Origin: Maylandia zebra
Lineage: Eukaryota > Chordata > Actinopteri > Cichliformes > Cichlidae
Reading direction: 5' to 3'
Assembly (NCBI RefSeq): GCF_041146795.1
Contig: NC_135174.1
Span: 7,379,878 to 7,443,877 of the forward strand
Length of the DNA: 64,000 nucleotides
Notes under the pieces: model-generated
What the model was told of the DNA's origin: nothing
The model's database searches: none
The model's input: only the letters and a program-made list of their open reading frames with translations
Translations under genes and position numbers: made by a program
Shown: positions 1 to 12,075 of the stretch, piece after piece
How the letters are laid out: every line of letters starts with the position of its first letter
Position numbering within the stretch: position 1 is the first letter of the stretch

Positions 1-995
1 ATTTATAAAAGTCGGTAAGTGAACATTTAAATGTAAAGAGGAGAGAGAGAAACACCCTTCAGCCATGTTATGACGGATGACGTTGCATAGTTTGTCCATT
101 AGAGGGCGCAACGTAACTTTCCTGCTGGTGAACATGTGTTTGAAACAACACAAACACAACAATCAGCTGATCCAAGCAGAGTCAGGCAGAGCGTAAAGGA
201 TAAAATAAATAGCTACACATAACAAATGTTAAGAAAATATGTTTATATTTCATTTGTCTAAAAGAAAAAAAATATCAGCTGACATGTTGGAATGTCAGAT
301 GGTTAAATCATCAAATATCAGTATTTATCTTAAAAGTCGTATATTATCCTATATATTATGCATCATCTTTTATTGCTTTTATTATACTTTAACTATAGAG
401 AAAAAAACCTTTTTGTAAGAGGCTGTAAATATTTGAATTTTATTATTTCGTAATCAGCCTCAAGTGGCCATTTAGAGGAACTGCAGTTTTTGGTAATTCT
501 GTACAAGAAGCATTTTGGCGCATGGATACAAAACACATGAACTCTGACTTGGTTGGGGACGTGGGTTAAAGTACTTTGTGTGTTACCTCTAATGTCTTCA
601 CATTTAAATGTATATAGCCACTTTTAGGCTTTTTGTAATAGTAAATGTGCTCGCTCAAGCTAGAACTACATAAGATGAACACATCTATGCTCAAGCAAGC
701 ATACCTCAAAAAGAGACTGCAAAGTGGCCGGTCTGCTGTGGTGCCAGGCTTGCACTGTTTACTCTTCGATAAGCAAAACCTTGAAAAACTCTTTGGGTAA
801 ACATTTCCCCGTGGATGCCAGTAGCACAAATTCAATTACCCTGAAACATCCATTGACGACTCTCAGACAATTATTTTCATCCTTCTCCTCCTAAATGGTT
901 GTGGTATATGTTTGCGGTTAAAAGCATATTCGTGCAATGACATTGTAATTGTCACTGCTGGTGAATGGAACTGCCATTAAAAGGAGTATGCTTGC

Positions 996-996
<1 letters not shown>

Positions 997-1069
<73 letters not shown>
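997..1069. repeat. (TG)n microsatellite
   Basis: About 36 uninterrupted TG units. Predicted proteins rich in Thr-His or Cys-Val here are artefacts of the array. Confidence 0.97.
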
Positions 1070-1072
<3 letters not shown>

Positions 1073-1492
1073 GAGGCTGAGGGTAGAGTACTAGTATACA
1101 TTTCACATCTTGATGAAGATGGTGCTTTCTGATTGGCTTGCAGTGACCTCACCCTCACACACTCAAACGCAAATACACACACACACAACAGAGTGTAATG
1201 ATATGAGTCATTCTGTCATCTCTATTTGTGCCTTTGTGGTAACGTCATCACTCATTTTGAGGTGCATGTACATAAATATATGTGTGTGTTTGTGTGTTTG
1301 TGTGTGTTTGAGATTGACTTTATGCAGTAACCTGGAATGCACAGTGACCAACATTGATCTAATATGCAAAGAAGAGGAGGAGAAAAAGAAGGTCAGAGAA
1401 GGAGGCGAGGGTGGGGACAAGGAGGGCTATTGATTGGTGAGGTAACGCCAGTGTAGGTGGATGTTTCATGCCGGAAAGTCACAGACGGAAAG

Positions 1493-1495
<3 letters not shown>

Positions 1496-1574
<79 letters not shown>
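1496..1574. repeat. (CA)n microsatellite
   Basis: About 39 uninterrupted CA units, in inverted orientation to the TG array 430 bases upstream, so the two could pair in single-stranded nucleic acid. Confidence 0.97.
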
Positions 1575-1577
<3 letters not shown>

Positions 1578-2234
1578 TATATGGAGCAGAATGAGTGCAG
1601 AAGATGAATAGATAGAAGACAGGTAATCAATGGCTGCTAATAAAAAGAATAGAAAAGACAGCAGTAAAGTAAAGAAATGTGAGTGAATATGAAAATGACT
1701 CCTCAAGCTTTTTAACTGTAAAGCTGCAGTTCATAATTTTATGTAAGCTTATTTTTTTATATTAGCAGTGGTATTTGCCTTTTGTTTATGTCATAAAACT
1801 ATGTTGTAATAGTTATCGCTGACCTCTGCTTTTCAGTTTATTTTACCAGCAGCCGTCATCTTTTTGTTTATTTTTTTTCGGTTGTGACGGACCATGTTTG
1901 GTTTTATTTATAGGTGGCATTTATGCTTCCACCCAAAAAAATGCTGGCGAATAAAATCAACCGCTAAAACTAAACTGTGTATGTGAAAATTGTTTCATTT
2001 TAAAAAACATTGATTTATCCAGAAACGCTACCACTGCGGCGATATTGAGGTTTTTCAGTTACCCACTGAAACCTTTCCTGGAAATGGAGAAGCTTTTGAC
2101 ACACTGCGGTGTTTTCATTGGCCTCTTCATAGCTTAACAAATGAAACTACCTGTGTGATTAAATAGTCGTGTAAGTGCAGGTGAAACAATCCTCATACAG
2201 ATGAGGACAGAATTCGACTGCAGTTGTTACTTGT

Positions 2235-3180
2235 AGTTCTCAACGAGCCCATTTCTCTTTGGTGAATCTCTCGACTTCCTCCAAATTTGGTGGTGTTCCA
2301 AGATGGACCTTGGTCTTTAGTTCATCCCACAGATTTTCAATAGCATTCAAGTCCGGCCTTTGTGCAGACCAGTCAGTAACGCTTACTTTGGTTCTTCACC
2401 AGGAGTGTTTGTTCACGTATATTTTGGGTCATTGCCATGTTGGAAGATCCAGACCCAGTTTTTCTGCTTACTGCTTGAGGTTTTTTTTTCAAAATCATCA
2501 CATATTCTTCTTTCTTCGTGACTAGACACAATGAAGAATCGCACAGCATAATACTGTGTTCTTTAGGTTGTACACCTCTTCCTTTTTCTCTCCAAACATA
2601 AGCAGCATCTTTGTGGCCAGAGAGTTTCAGTTTAGTTTCATCCGATCAGACGAACTTGCAGTATGCATCCAGGTTGTGGAATGAAGTTCTTGGTTCAGCC
2701 TCTGAGTCTATACAGGTTCTGTACAGGGTTGTGGTGATTGTCCTGTCCTCTACAATTCCTATTTGGCTGAGTCCTTCACTCGTGTCCTGGCAGTTGCTCT
2801 GGGGTCTTTAGTCACATCTCTCGCTACTTTTCTTTCTAGTCTTTGAAGTCTTGTTTCCTACCTCTGCGAGGGTTGTTCTGTACTCTGTGACTGTCTTTGA
2901 ATTTCTTGATATTACTTCTCTTTCCAGTTCTTGACACTTTGAAACACTTTGAAACACTCTAATCATTTTGTATGTTCATCTTCTGCTTTGTGACCATCAA
3001 CAAAGTCTAAACTGATTGCTTTCGTTTTCGGCATGATGCTGTCTCAGCTTTAAAGAAAATGCTATGCTGAAAATCCCTTGCTCTTTTATAAAAGCACTTG
3101 GGAAATTTTTGACAAATTCGAATTTCATTGAAATTTCTAAACTTTATTTAGCGTAACCCCCTCTCTTTATTTGTCCTCCC
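2235..3180 (-). mobile_element. degenerate Tc1/mariner-like transposon
   Basis: Read on the minus strand, 2255-2385 encodes a RPDLNAIENLWDELKTK-like segment, the C-terminal catalytic DD(34)E region of Tc1-type transposases. A possible transposase start (MPKTKAISLDFVDG) lies at 3034 on the minus strand, soon followed by a stop. Stops and frame breaks throughout make it inactive. The ends are not clear. Confidence 0.75.
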
Positions 3181-3766
3181 CAGTGTAGGGATTTCAGTTT
3201 CATCTTGAATGTAAATTAGTCGCTTCTTTGGAGGACTACCCGGTTATGCTTCCTATAATTTTAACTCGCAAAAATAGATCCAGACAAAAAAACACATCAG
3301 AGCTCGACAGAAATAGAAGATAAAAGCAAGAAGAAGAGGCAGTGTGAGTCAGAGGGGTTTACTGAAATAGACCAAAGGAGAAGAAGAAAACATAACAGGG
3401 CTACAAATAGTGCGGCATGTCATTAACATGGGAAAGCATGTTCTATGTACAGAAACAATAAAAACCGTCTGCGCTGACTCACGCTGTTTTTTTACCCCCT
3501 CCCCTGTTTGTTTCTTCCCGCTCTGCTGTGTTTTCTCGCTCTTGCACGCCGTCTCCTTTTCCTCGCTGTCTGCATAAATGAGATTTCAAACGATCTTTGA
3601 TTTCAGCTTAACTGAAGTATCATCTGACACCAACCAGTTACAATATCTCCCCATCACTGTTGTAAACGTCTCCTCTGTTTGATCTCCTGTCTCCTATAAA
3701 GGCTTTATGGTACCAGCTCCCCTACCACACACACACACATTTATTTCTTTTTTTCTTTCTACCCAG

Positions 3767-6700
3767 GGTACCGAGAGGGGTTTCTATGGAAACGAGGAAG
3801 AGACAACGGTCAGTTTCTCAGCAGAAAGTTTGTCCTGTCAGAGAGGGAGGGAGCGCTGAAATACTTCAACAAGCAGGATGTAAGAAACACGATACAGCCA
3901 ATAGCAGAATTTCTCTTTGGTGCACAGCAGCCATACTGAGGAATGTGAGACTTTTACAATTCATTGTTTACCCCTGCTCCTGTCAAGGCCAGAGATCCCA
4001 AGGCAATAATGAAAATAGAAACCCTCAATGCCACCTTCCAGCCTGCCAAGATTGGCAACCCCTGCGGACTGCAGATCACCTACCTGAAAGACAACAGCAC
4101 AAGGAACATCTTTGTTTACCACAGCGACGCCAAGGTACGCACGTGCATGTATTACTCACATTTCTGCACAAGTAACTCCAAATTACTATGTACACTAAAA
4201 TGACGGGCTTCTGCTTCTCACGCGCAGAGCTTTAAAAATAGCACAGAGGAGATCTGTGGCCTCAAAAGATGACTCTGATGGCAGAGTGCAGACTTTAATT
4301 TGAGGACACTATGCCTTAGATTATGAACAAAGCACAATACTGTGCAAAAGTCTTTGCCCTCCATCATTTCTTTATATTTTGCTAAGAATCTGGAAAATAG
4401 GGAGTTTGTACAATTCTAACAAGCTTGAAAGTCTCCACCACAGCCTGGAGTGTCTTAGGCAGCTTTCTTTCAGTCTTCAGGAACAGTTCTCCACGCTTCT
4501 CCAAGGACATTTAAAGCTTCTTTGTTTTTTAGCTTTTATTGGAGAGAAGACAGAAAACCTGGGAGAAAGACCAGAAGGAGAAGGCCTTGGGGCAAATTTA
4601 AACCAGGCTTCTGCATCAACATTAATTCAGTTTAAATAAAGTGAATTGTACAACGTGTTCTCATCCAAATCGTTGGTGTGTTTCGCGTTTGGAGGCATGA
4701 CAGCCTTTGAAATAATAATAATAATAATAATTAATAAATAAATAAATAAATAATAATAATAATACATTTTATTTGAAAGTGCCAAGACATCCAAGGACAC
4801 TTAACAATAGAATAAAACACATAATAGAACAATGACAGAAGAAAAATAAGAAAACAAGAGCACAAGATAATGTACACAAACAACAGGTTCACAGTGAATA
4901 TGCAGAGTTGAAAAGATGGGTTTTGAGTAGGGATTTAAAATGGAGGAGAGAATCAAGGTTTCTTATACAGTGGAACCCCAACTTACCAAATTAATTCGTT
5001 CCCGAGGGTCTTTCGTAAGTCGAAGCACCCATCGCGCCTTTTGAGTGAACGATAGGCTAATTGCTAACGGCAACAACAATACGTCGTTTAAGTGGAACAG
5101 CGAAGCGCAAGTACAAAAGCCACGGGGTTGTCACATGATTCGGACGGCATTGTAGGCATTCTAGGCTCAGCCAATCAGAGCCAGCAGATTTCATAACACG
5201 GGCATTTTGCCGTAACACGAGCAGAAATATTGCCGTTCAGTGCCTTCGTAACTTGAATTTTTCGGGGGTATTCGTAAGTCGGCGTTCCACTGTACCTGGG
5301 GTAGAGAGTTCCACAGCCTGGGAGCAGAGCAGCTGAAGGCCCTGCTTACCATGACGGTGAGGCGGAAAGAAGGCACAGCAAGCTGAACAGAAGACGAGGG
5401 TCGAAGTGAGCGGGCAGAAGAGAGGTAGGGAGGAGCGAGGTTATGAAGGACCTTGAAGGTGACCAGAAGAAGTTTGTACACTATCTGGAATTTCACACGG
5501 AGGCAGTGAAGTTCCTGGAGAACAGGGGTGATGAATGAATTTGTACATGTACCTTTGTTTTGCGTTCTGATCATGAATCACTTTGGAAAACACTATCTGA
5601 TAGGGTTAAGGTTAGGGTTAGGGCTCGGACTGGAATGGACGGCTGGAGCCTCTGCTCCAAGCATGTGTTACCGCCTCAAACGCCATTCTATTGGATTCAA
5701 TTGACAATCCGGAGCGTCTCATAGTAACGCGAAATGTACCCTTCCGCGTCCTTATGAGACGCCTCGGGCTGTGATAAATCGTCAGTATGTTACGCGTTGG
5801 GAATGAGAATTCTCTGGACCTTTATTTATATAGATCCAAATCACAACAGCAGGCACCTTAAGGTGTTTTATATGGTAAGGTAAAGGCAGTATGTGGGTCA
5901 CCTGCACAGCCCAATGAGCAAAACCAGGACACAACGTTCATAGACTGGTCATCTTCTGAACATAGTGTTTTAGGTTTGCCACTTCTTCTTTTGTCCATTT
6001 TAATTAAAGCCACACCATGATGAGATATTCCAAGTTTTCAGCGAATTGCTTTTTGAGAATCATCATCTTGGTTTAATTATACTATTTTATATTTGTCCCA
6101 TTGTGTTATCTTTGCCATTTTTCAGATTTTTTAACAAATTCTGCACTTTAGTGACGGGCTGCTGGAAACAAAGTGTCTAAAAATACAATTAGTTCTTTGC
6201 TAAGCTGTCTGTTCTGTGTCGAAAGAACACTCGTGCGTTTCCTTGAGCTTTGCTTTTTATGCTTGCATGATTCATAAGTCAGTGTTAAGTGGCTTAACAA
6301 CAACAACAACAAAATATTGCGCTGAAAACATTCACACCACTTTTTTAAAAATTGCAATAATGTTTACCTCCTTGGAAGCAAAATGTAAAGAAATTAGGGG
6401 CAAATCTAGACTTGTGCACAGTCCTGGAAGCAGCCAGTTGTTCAAAAACCAGGATGCTATATTAAGATGAAAATAGCTGTGATCGCTACAGTTTTGCCTG
6501 TTATCACGAAATGAATTAAATCAGTCAGAATGCACTGAGTGCGCTCCACCTGCTAGGCTTATTAACCTTAATTAAAACACAAGCATTTACATCAAATTAA
6601 ATCTTAACTTTTAACTGTTATTTTAATATGATTTGATACTGAAATGATGACAACAGTAAGCTCCTGCACATATTTATGGGATTTCAGACCTAGTGAGAGA

Positions 6701-9700
6701 AAAACGTGAAGAGGCCTCAAGTCCTGGGGAGTAATGAATCATTCTAGTTGTGAAATCATGTTTTGTCTGGTTGGTCTGGCTATAGCTGCTACAGACACCA
6801 GCGCTGAAGCTAGTGCTGGATTAGCCAGTTGTTATACCAAAGGTGATGAAATATGCCAGTTGTAATACAAAATCAAAGCCATGTTCTTAGACAAAAGCGT
6901 CGAGTGTCAACTTCCTAAAATGCAGCCACACCTGTTGCTTGATTGAGGGTCAGAACATTTGAATCTGACTCTGAGTAAATGTTAAGGACATGCAAATAGT
7001 GAGTAATGTTTGCAGGCTCTCTTAGGTTAGGCCAGTTCATTGTTATTAAGGTGCAGGGTGTGTTCACAGGTGTTGTAGCCCTTCCGCTCCCAGAGGTAAC
7101 GGATCAGTCCAATAAAGCTCCTGACAGGCATTTTTCTTCTCATAAAAGTAAATGGATGGATGATAATGTCTGCACACACTAACCCGCCCCTCCGCCCAAC
7201 ACCCACACCCTGATCTGCCACTGCTGCTGGTCATATAGATATCATTTGGAAAAACTGTAAAATATCGGCACTGAGCATATTCTGTGACTCCTTCTTCCTC
7301 TATATACAGTTATCCAGTGGTTAGAGCATTTTAAATGTTTTTGTTTGTATGACCAACAGTAGGCCTTCACCGGCCACTTTATTAGGCACACATTAGAAGG
7401 ACTTTTGCCTTAATTCCTAATGGGGTAGATTCATCTAGTCCTGCAAACATTCCTCAGTGATTTTGTTTCATGCTAACATGACAGCATCACACAGCGTTTG
7501 CACGCAGTGATGTAACTCTCCTGCTCCACCACATCCCAAAGGTGCTGGCTTGAGATCTGGTGACTGTTGAGACCATTAGAGTCCAGTGAACTCAGTGTCA
7601 CGTTCAAAGAACCAGTTTGAGATGATTTGAGCTTTTTAACATGAAAGCAGCCATCAGAAGATGGCAACACTGAGGTCAAGGGATGGACGTGGTTAGCAGA
7701 AATTCTCAAATGGACTGTGGCATTTAAATGATGCTCAGCTGGTACTAAAGGGCCTAAAGTGTGCTATTACAGGACCATCACCAGCCTGAACCGTTGATAC
7801 AATAATGAGCAGCTGAACAAGTATACCTAATAAAGTGGCTGTGAATGTGTAAGATAGTGATAGAGCTCTTAGACACTGCAGTAATTATGGTATCGTAAGC
7901 TATGGTTGCCCAGTGATCAAGCTACACGCTGAAAGATACAAACAAACACCGTTAGCTTACTGAACAACACAAACAACCATATCTGACATCTTATAGCCCT
8001 GCTATGTGTAAGATAAGCTGTCCATCATTACACTTCCTCCCTGAATACAATTCTGCACTTCAACCTTTAAACTGACGGTGTGTGTTCCTGAGAGTTTTAC
8101 ACTGCTGAGCCTCACGTTGCTGCTACGTTACTGGGATTTGGGGCTGAAGCAGAATTAGAGGGAGACATAATCAAAGCTGAACAGATGAAAGAGAAGAAAC
8201 GGAGAGGTTTTAAAGCCATTTGGTGGAGTAAGAATGACAAAGGGTGCACTGCTCCCTCTGCTGGTGCATTAGAGTTCCTGCCTGCTGTCACAGGAAGGGT
8301 TCACTGGGTTCATTCAGCATCCCTGTCACTCTCACGTTTTGTAGCGGATTTATCGACAGCGCTGCAGCTTCCACGCAGCAACGCACGCCTTGGAATTCAT
8401 TCTGCTGTGTGTGACAGATACCTTCATCCAAAATCTGTTTTATTTACTCAGAACAGAAATGACGGATTAGAATGAATAAGATATGAAGTGTGGCAGGGCA
8501 TGGTTCCACTGAGAGAGCTTTTTGTCCTTTGCAGGAGATGGTCGACTGGTTCAATGCTATCAGAGCTGCCAGGTTCCACTACCTGCAGGTTGCCTTCCCG
8601 GGAGCGAGTGACGAAGAGGTGAGGATGGTGTGATTTAAGCATGCGCATCACTGTTACTGAGCTTATAGTTTCAAAAAATAAACAGCATTCTCAGAGGTGT
8701 CTGTTCATGATGCTTTTCTACTGCATGGCAGTCTTGACGCCTCTGATCCCACTGCACATGTCCATGCTGAAATAAGGGCAGTTTTTAATATTTCATGCAT
8801 GCTTTTTCTTTTGTCTTTACATGATTCTCTTTTGTCTATTTGCTGCTCCAGCTGGTGCCCAAACTGACCCGAAGCTTTATGAAGGAAGGCTTTATGGAGA
8901 AAACGGGTCCGAAGGTTGGTGCTGTAGTCATCCCTCTATAGTGAACTAAGGATGATAGTATCAGTTACACCTGAGTTTCAGTGTTCAGGTGACCTAAATA
9001 TGGCCAAAGTGTCTCCAGGTTCAGAGTAGTGCATTGGTTCCTAATCCTTTAGCCTCCTGGTTTCTTCTGCTGGAATTATTTTTAAGGTTATGGAGGCTCA
9101 AGGGAGTAAATCTGTTCAGAATTCTGCAATAAAAAAAGTAAACATTAGCGATTACAATTATTGTTCTTCTTTCTCATTCTGTGAACCATTACAACCATAA
9201 ACCAGACTGACCTAATTAAGTCTGAGTAATGCCTAAAGCTAAGGCTAGCTGTGTTGTAAATTGTAATTAATTATTTAAGAAAATATGTAAGTTTGAAAAT
9301 GCAGTAGTGAAAGTGATGGAACAAATGCAGATTTCATTAACTGTATATAAAAGATGGGCGTAATTTGTCAGTCTGAAAATGAAAGGGAGTTAAAATGCAT
9401 TCTTTCTAATGACCAGCAGGGGGCGACTCCTCTGATCATAGCATATATTATAAATATTAAAAAAATACTTATTAATGTTGTCAGGTGAAGCTGGAATTTT
9501 GACTTTCATTAAAACCTGACCCGATAAGTGAAGGGTGCTTGAGGCTAAGAAACTTAGGGACAGTGTACACTCATAGGCTAGCTACTTGTCAATTATAAAA
9601 TCGAGTCACCCAAAAATCAAACCGGGAACATTGTTTACAAAATAAGCTTCATGTTGTATCCAAAAAGATTTGGAGCTTTATTGCTTGGTTCTCCCATTTG

Positions 9701-11103
9701 GATTTAGGTTGCTCCAAAAACACGCTAGTGCACTCTCTCATGCCACTCACCCTACTGACTACACCTGCTATTGTTGGATTAAGTTTCTCTCCAGTATTTC
9801 TTTTATTGAAACAAACACGGTATTAATTGCCTTTGGTGTTCTTATCCCTTGTTGCCAAAGCTGTGTAGACCCAGTTTTTTGTAGTCACTTCCTGTTGACC
9901 ATTAGAAAGAATGGCTTTCACTTTTTCAGACCAGGAAGCTCCATCCATCCTTTGTATACAGTCTATAGGTTGCAAGAAGAAGTATGGCTGTGTAGGAGTC
10001 ATCTGCTCGCTCAATTTATTTTCTCAAATAGTCTCAGATACTAGTTTGGTTTAATACAGCATGATGGTGACTTTGTTAAAGTGAAACAAACGACGAATCA
10101 GAATATGATTTAGGGCGTGGCTACTTTGTGATTGATGCTGCAGCATTTTTCAGTTTCTCAGTAAGACCCAACAATTGTTAATGACATCTTGACGTCTGAT
10201 TCCACAAAACGGTACTTGACAGCCTAATAGTTCGAGTCACAGTGGCTATGTAATCTTTTATATACAGTATGTATTATAAAAGCTAAAAACGAAAGAAGAA
10301 ATTCTGGAATTTTGGAGCTTTTTTCTCCCTAGTGGTAAAATTATGATTGTTTTTCTTTACCTGTATTGGAAGCAGTTTCTTTGAGTTTAGGGAGGAGTGA
10401 GTTTTGCAAGTTACAACAAAACTTCATCTTCATGTCTTATGATAAGTGACAAAAATGTGCATTTGTCTCCCTCCTTTCAACAAATGTACTGTCTGTCTTA
10501 CTCTGCGTTAGCACACTGAGGGCTTCAAGAAGAGGTGGTTTACGATGGATGACAGGCGGCTCATGTATTTCAAAGACCCTCTGGTAAGAAGAGCCCTGCA
10601 TCGACCCAACCTTTTGATTTGCTTCATTTGTGGCTTGCTTAGTTTGTCTTTCTGTCCCTCAGGATGCCTACGCCCGCGGGGAGGTGTTCATCGGCAGCAA
10701 GGAGAACAGCTACACTGTCCTGGCTGGCTTGCCTCCGTCCACACAGGGCTACCACTGGAACCACGGCATCACCATCGTCACGCCAGACAGGAAGTTCCTC
10801 TTTGCCTGTGAGACCGAGGCCGAGCAACAGGACTGGATAGCCGCTTTCCAGAGGGTCATAAATCGACCAATGAGGCCACAGGAGTATGCAGGTCATTAAG
10901 TAAAACATTAGAGTCCTAAAATGTTTTTGTTTTTTTTTTTTTGCATGTTTTGTTGTGGGGGAAAGGGAATGTGTAAAGCTTTAAAATCCTACCATAATAT
11001 ACGGACTATAAGCGAAACACGAAAAAAAAATGAATTTCCTGTTACTGAAAGTCGTTTTCTCTGTGTCCCTGCAGTGGAGGCCCATTTCAAACACAAGCCT
11101 TGA
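3767..11103 (+). CDS. adap1: ArfGAP with dual PH domains 1 (3' portion, partial)
   Basis: Seven coding exons read in phase: 3767-3879, 3988-4134, 8535-8618, 8852-8914, 10512-10583, 10663-10891 and 11075-11103, ending in TGA. Together they give about 245 residues, matching the C-terminal two thirds of the 374-residue ADAP1/centaurin-alpha-1 family. PH1 opens with YREGFLWKRGRDNGQF and continues through ATFQPAKIGNPCGLQITYLK to the WFNAIRAARFHYLQ helix. PH2 runs from GFMEKTGPK through GFKKRWFTMDDRRLMYFKDPL to the DWIAAFQRVI helix. The protein ends VEAHFKHKP, which points to ADAP1 rather than ADAP2. Family knowledge: these proteins bind PIP3/inositol phosphates through the PH domains and act on Arf6, mainly in neurons. 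The ArfGAP zinc-finger exons and start codon are not in the window; the first exon here begins with the last two bases of a split Gly codon. The first complete intron is only 108 nt, while the next is about 4.4 kb and transposon-filled. The donor after 10891 (GTCATT) is weak. Confidence 0.95.
4760..5574 (-). mobile_element. L2/CR1-type LINE, 3' fragment
   Basis: The minus strand encodes the C-terminal end of a non-LTR reverse transcriptase ORF, with KLLLVTFKVLHNLAPPYLS and AFSCSAPRLWNSLP blocks typical of fish L2-like/Rex1-like elements. It is truncated at its 5' end, its 3' tail points left beside an AT-rich AAT/AAAT tract (4710-4765), and it is interrupted by the MITE at 4968-5292. The clade is not certain. 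Confidence 0.7.
4968..5292. mobile_element. pogo/Tigger-like MITE, 325 bp, inserted in the LINE
   Basis: It starts CAGTGGAACCCCAACTTACC and ends GACTTACGAA-type sequence in reverse (CGTAAGTCGGCGTTCCACTG). It is flanked on both sides by TA (4966-4967 and 5293-5294). The termini resemble pogo/Tigger ends (CAGT...CCTCGACTTACGAA). There is no coding capacity. LINE sequence continues on each side, so it inserted after the LINE. Confidence 0.85.
5600..5625. repeat. short interstitial telomere-like repeat
   Basis: TAGGGTTAAGGTTAGGGTTA is about three to four TTAGGG-like units, one imperfect. Too short to show a fusion point. Confidence 0.7.
5818..5935. repeat. dispersed fish repeat fragment
   Basis: CTTTATTTATATAGATCCAA followed by AATCACAACAGCAGGCACCT and a TATGGTAAGGTAAAG block resembles a common fish repeat containing ATTTATATAGCGCCAAATCA. 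A related downstream piece occurs at 52330-52412. Identity is from memory. Confidence 0.5.
7369..7843. mobile_element. non-autonomous inverted-repeat element (CCACTTTATTAGG family)
   Basis: CGGCCACTTTATTAGGCACA at 7371 is mirrored by TATACCTAATAAAGTGGC ending about 7840. The roughly 475-bp interval between has no intact gene. Elements with these ends are common in fish genomes. The superfamily is not assigned. Confidence 0.75.
9330..9440. repeat. dispersed SINE/MITE-like fragment
   Basis: ACTGTATATAAAAGATGG and GACCAGCAGGGGGCGACTCC are recognisable pieces of a fish dispersed repeat. A matching ACTGTATATAAAAGATGG occurs at about 38930. Confidence 0.5.
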
Positions 11104-12075
11104 AATCTGCTGGAAACCAAGCGCTCAACTGGACCAGCCCGGTCTCATTCAGATCAGAGACGGCCCCAGCGTGCGACCACTGACCATGGCTAGAAGAGGC
11201 GGGGTGGGTCTTATGGGTCACGAGGGGTTTTAGGGATGGGCCGAGATGGGAAAACACGAAGAAAGGAAAGGAAACACCGGCAGGACTCCAGTCTGTCTCG
11301 TGTAGGAAGCCTAAAACTCTAACGGGACTCGAGGCCCCTCATGGGGTGATCCAAGGCCAAAGGGTAGATAATGTCATCACTCTTGCGCTTACCAACCTTG
11401 TGTTGTACATTATCACATCAGAAACCCTTTCCTCTCCTCTCCTCAGCCATGTGGACCCTTCCCCTTGCAACAAGCTCCTCCTCCCCCTTCCCACCCAGAA
11501 TTTTTTGTCTTGTGAATGGTTCATTCTGTCTGTAATCTAATGTAATTATGTAATCTAGAGTCATTTCACTGGTTGCTTAACAAAGACAATGCATTGTTAA
11601 TTTATTGAATGTACAGTTTTGATGACAGTGGCTTATTCTGTGTGCGTGCGACGTTTTTCATTGAGGACACTGTGAGGTTGAACCTCCCGCACTAAAACCC
11701 TGGTAAACCTGAAATCTGCAAAGTGCTGTTAACAACAAATATGCATACGAAACACACAAACATACACACAACAATCTCTCAGTGAGCACCTCTGCTGTTT
11801 CGGCAGCACGAGGTGGCATATCTGCATCCAGGCAGGGTTACCTTTCAAACCTCAATCTGACAGATGTTCTCTTATTTATTTGTACTGTTGAACATACTGA
11901 GTCATCGTAGACGGTTATCGCTGCTTTCCAGGATTGTAATGTGACAGGATTGTAATTTATATGACACTTCTACAGACGTTTCGTTTAATCTTTGCATCTT
12001 GTTTTAAAGACACATGGTTGTGTTGATCCTTAAATCACAGTGATAGTTTGTTTCATTATAAAATCAATACAAAGG
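11104..12075 (+). other. adap1 3'UTR and flank
   Basis: Non-coding sequence directly after the adap1 stop, with pyrimidine-rich tracts near 11430-11500. No canonical AATAAA is seen; an AT-rich TATAAAATCAATAC stretch near 12057 could mark the end. The boundary is a guess. Confidence 0.3.

Larger units (their letters stand above)
1..2220. other. non-coding sequence, adap1 intron or upstream flank
   Basis: No exon for the ADAP1 ArfGAP domain could be recognised here. Because the first visible adap1 exon starts in the middle of a codon, this DNA is intronic for the full gene. It holds two long dinucleotide arrays and AT-rich unique-looking sequence. Confidence 0.5.
4339..6422. mobile_element. 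decayed inverted-repeat DNA transposon interrupted by a LINE
   Basis: ACTGTGCAAAAGTC at 4339-4352 is mirrored by GACTTGTGCACAGT at 6409-6422, one mismatch in 14. Internal blocks (CTTCTTTTGTCC near 5987, GTGTTATCTTTGCC near 6103, and a GATTCATAAG...AAGTGGCTTAAC block near 6269) recur in the same order in a second copy at 58808-59700. This supports one element, later split by the LINE at about 4760-5574. It sits in the large adap1 intron. Confidence 0.6.

Noticed and set aside
5600..5625. Interstitial telomere repeat as a chromosome-fusion scar
   Set aside because: Only three to four units, one imperfect; such short runs arise by chance.
10639..10908. 89-codon minus-strand frame
   Set aside because: Antisense shadow of the adap1 PH2 exon.
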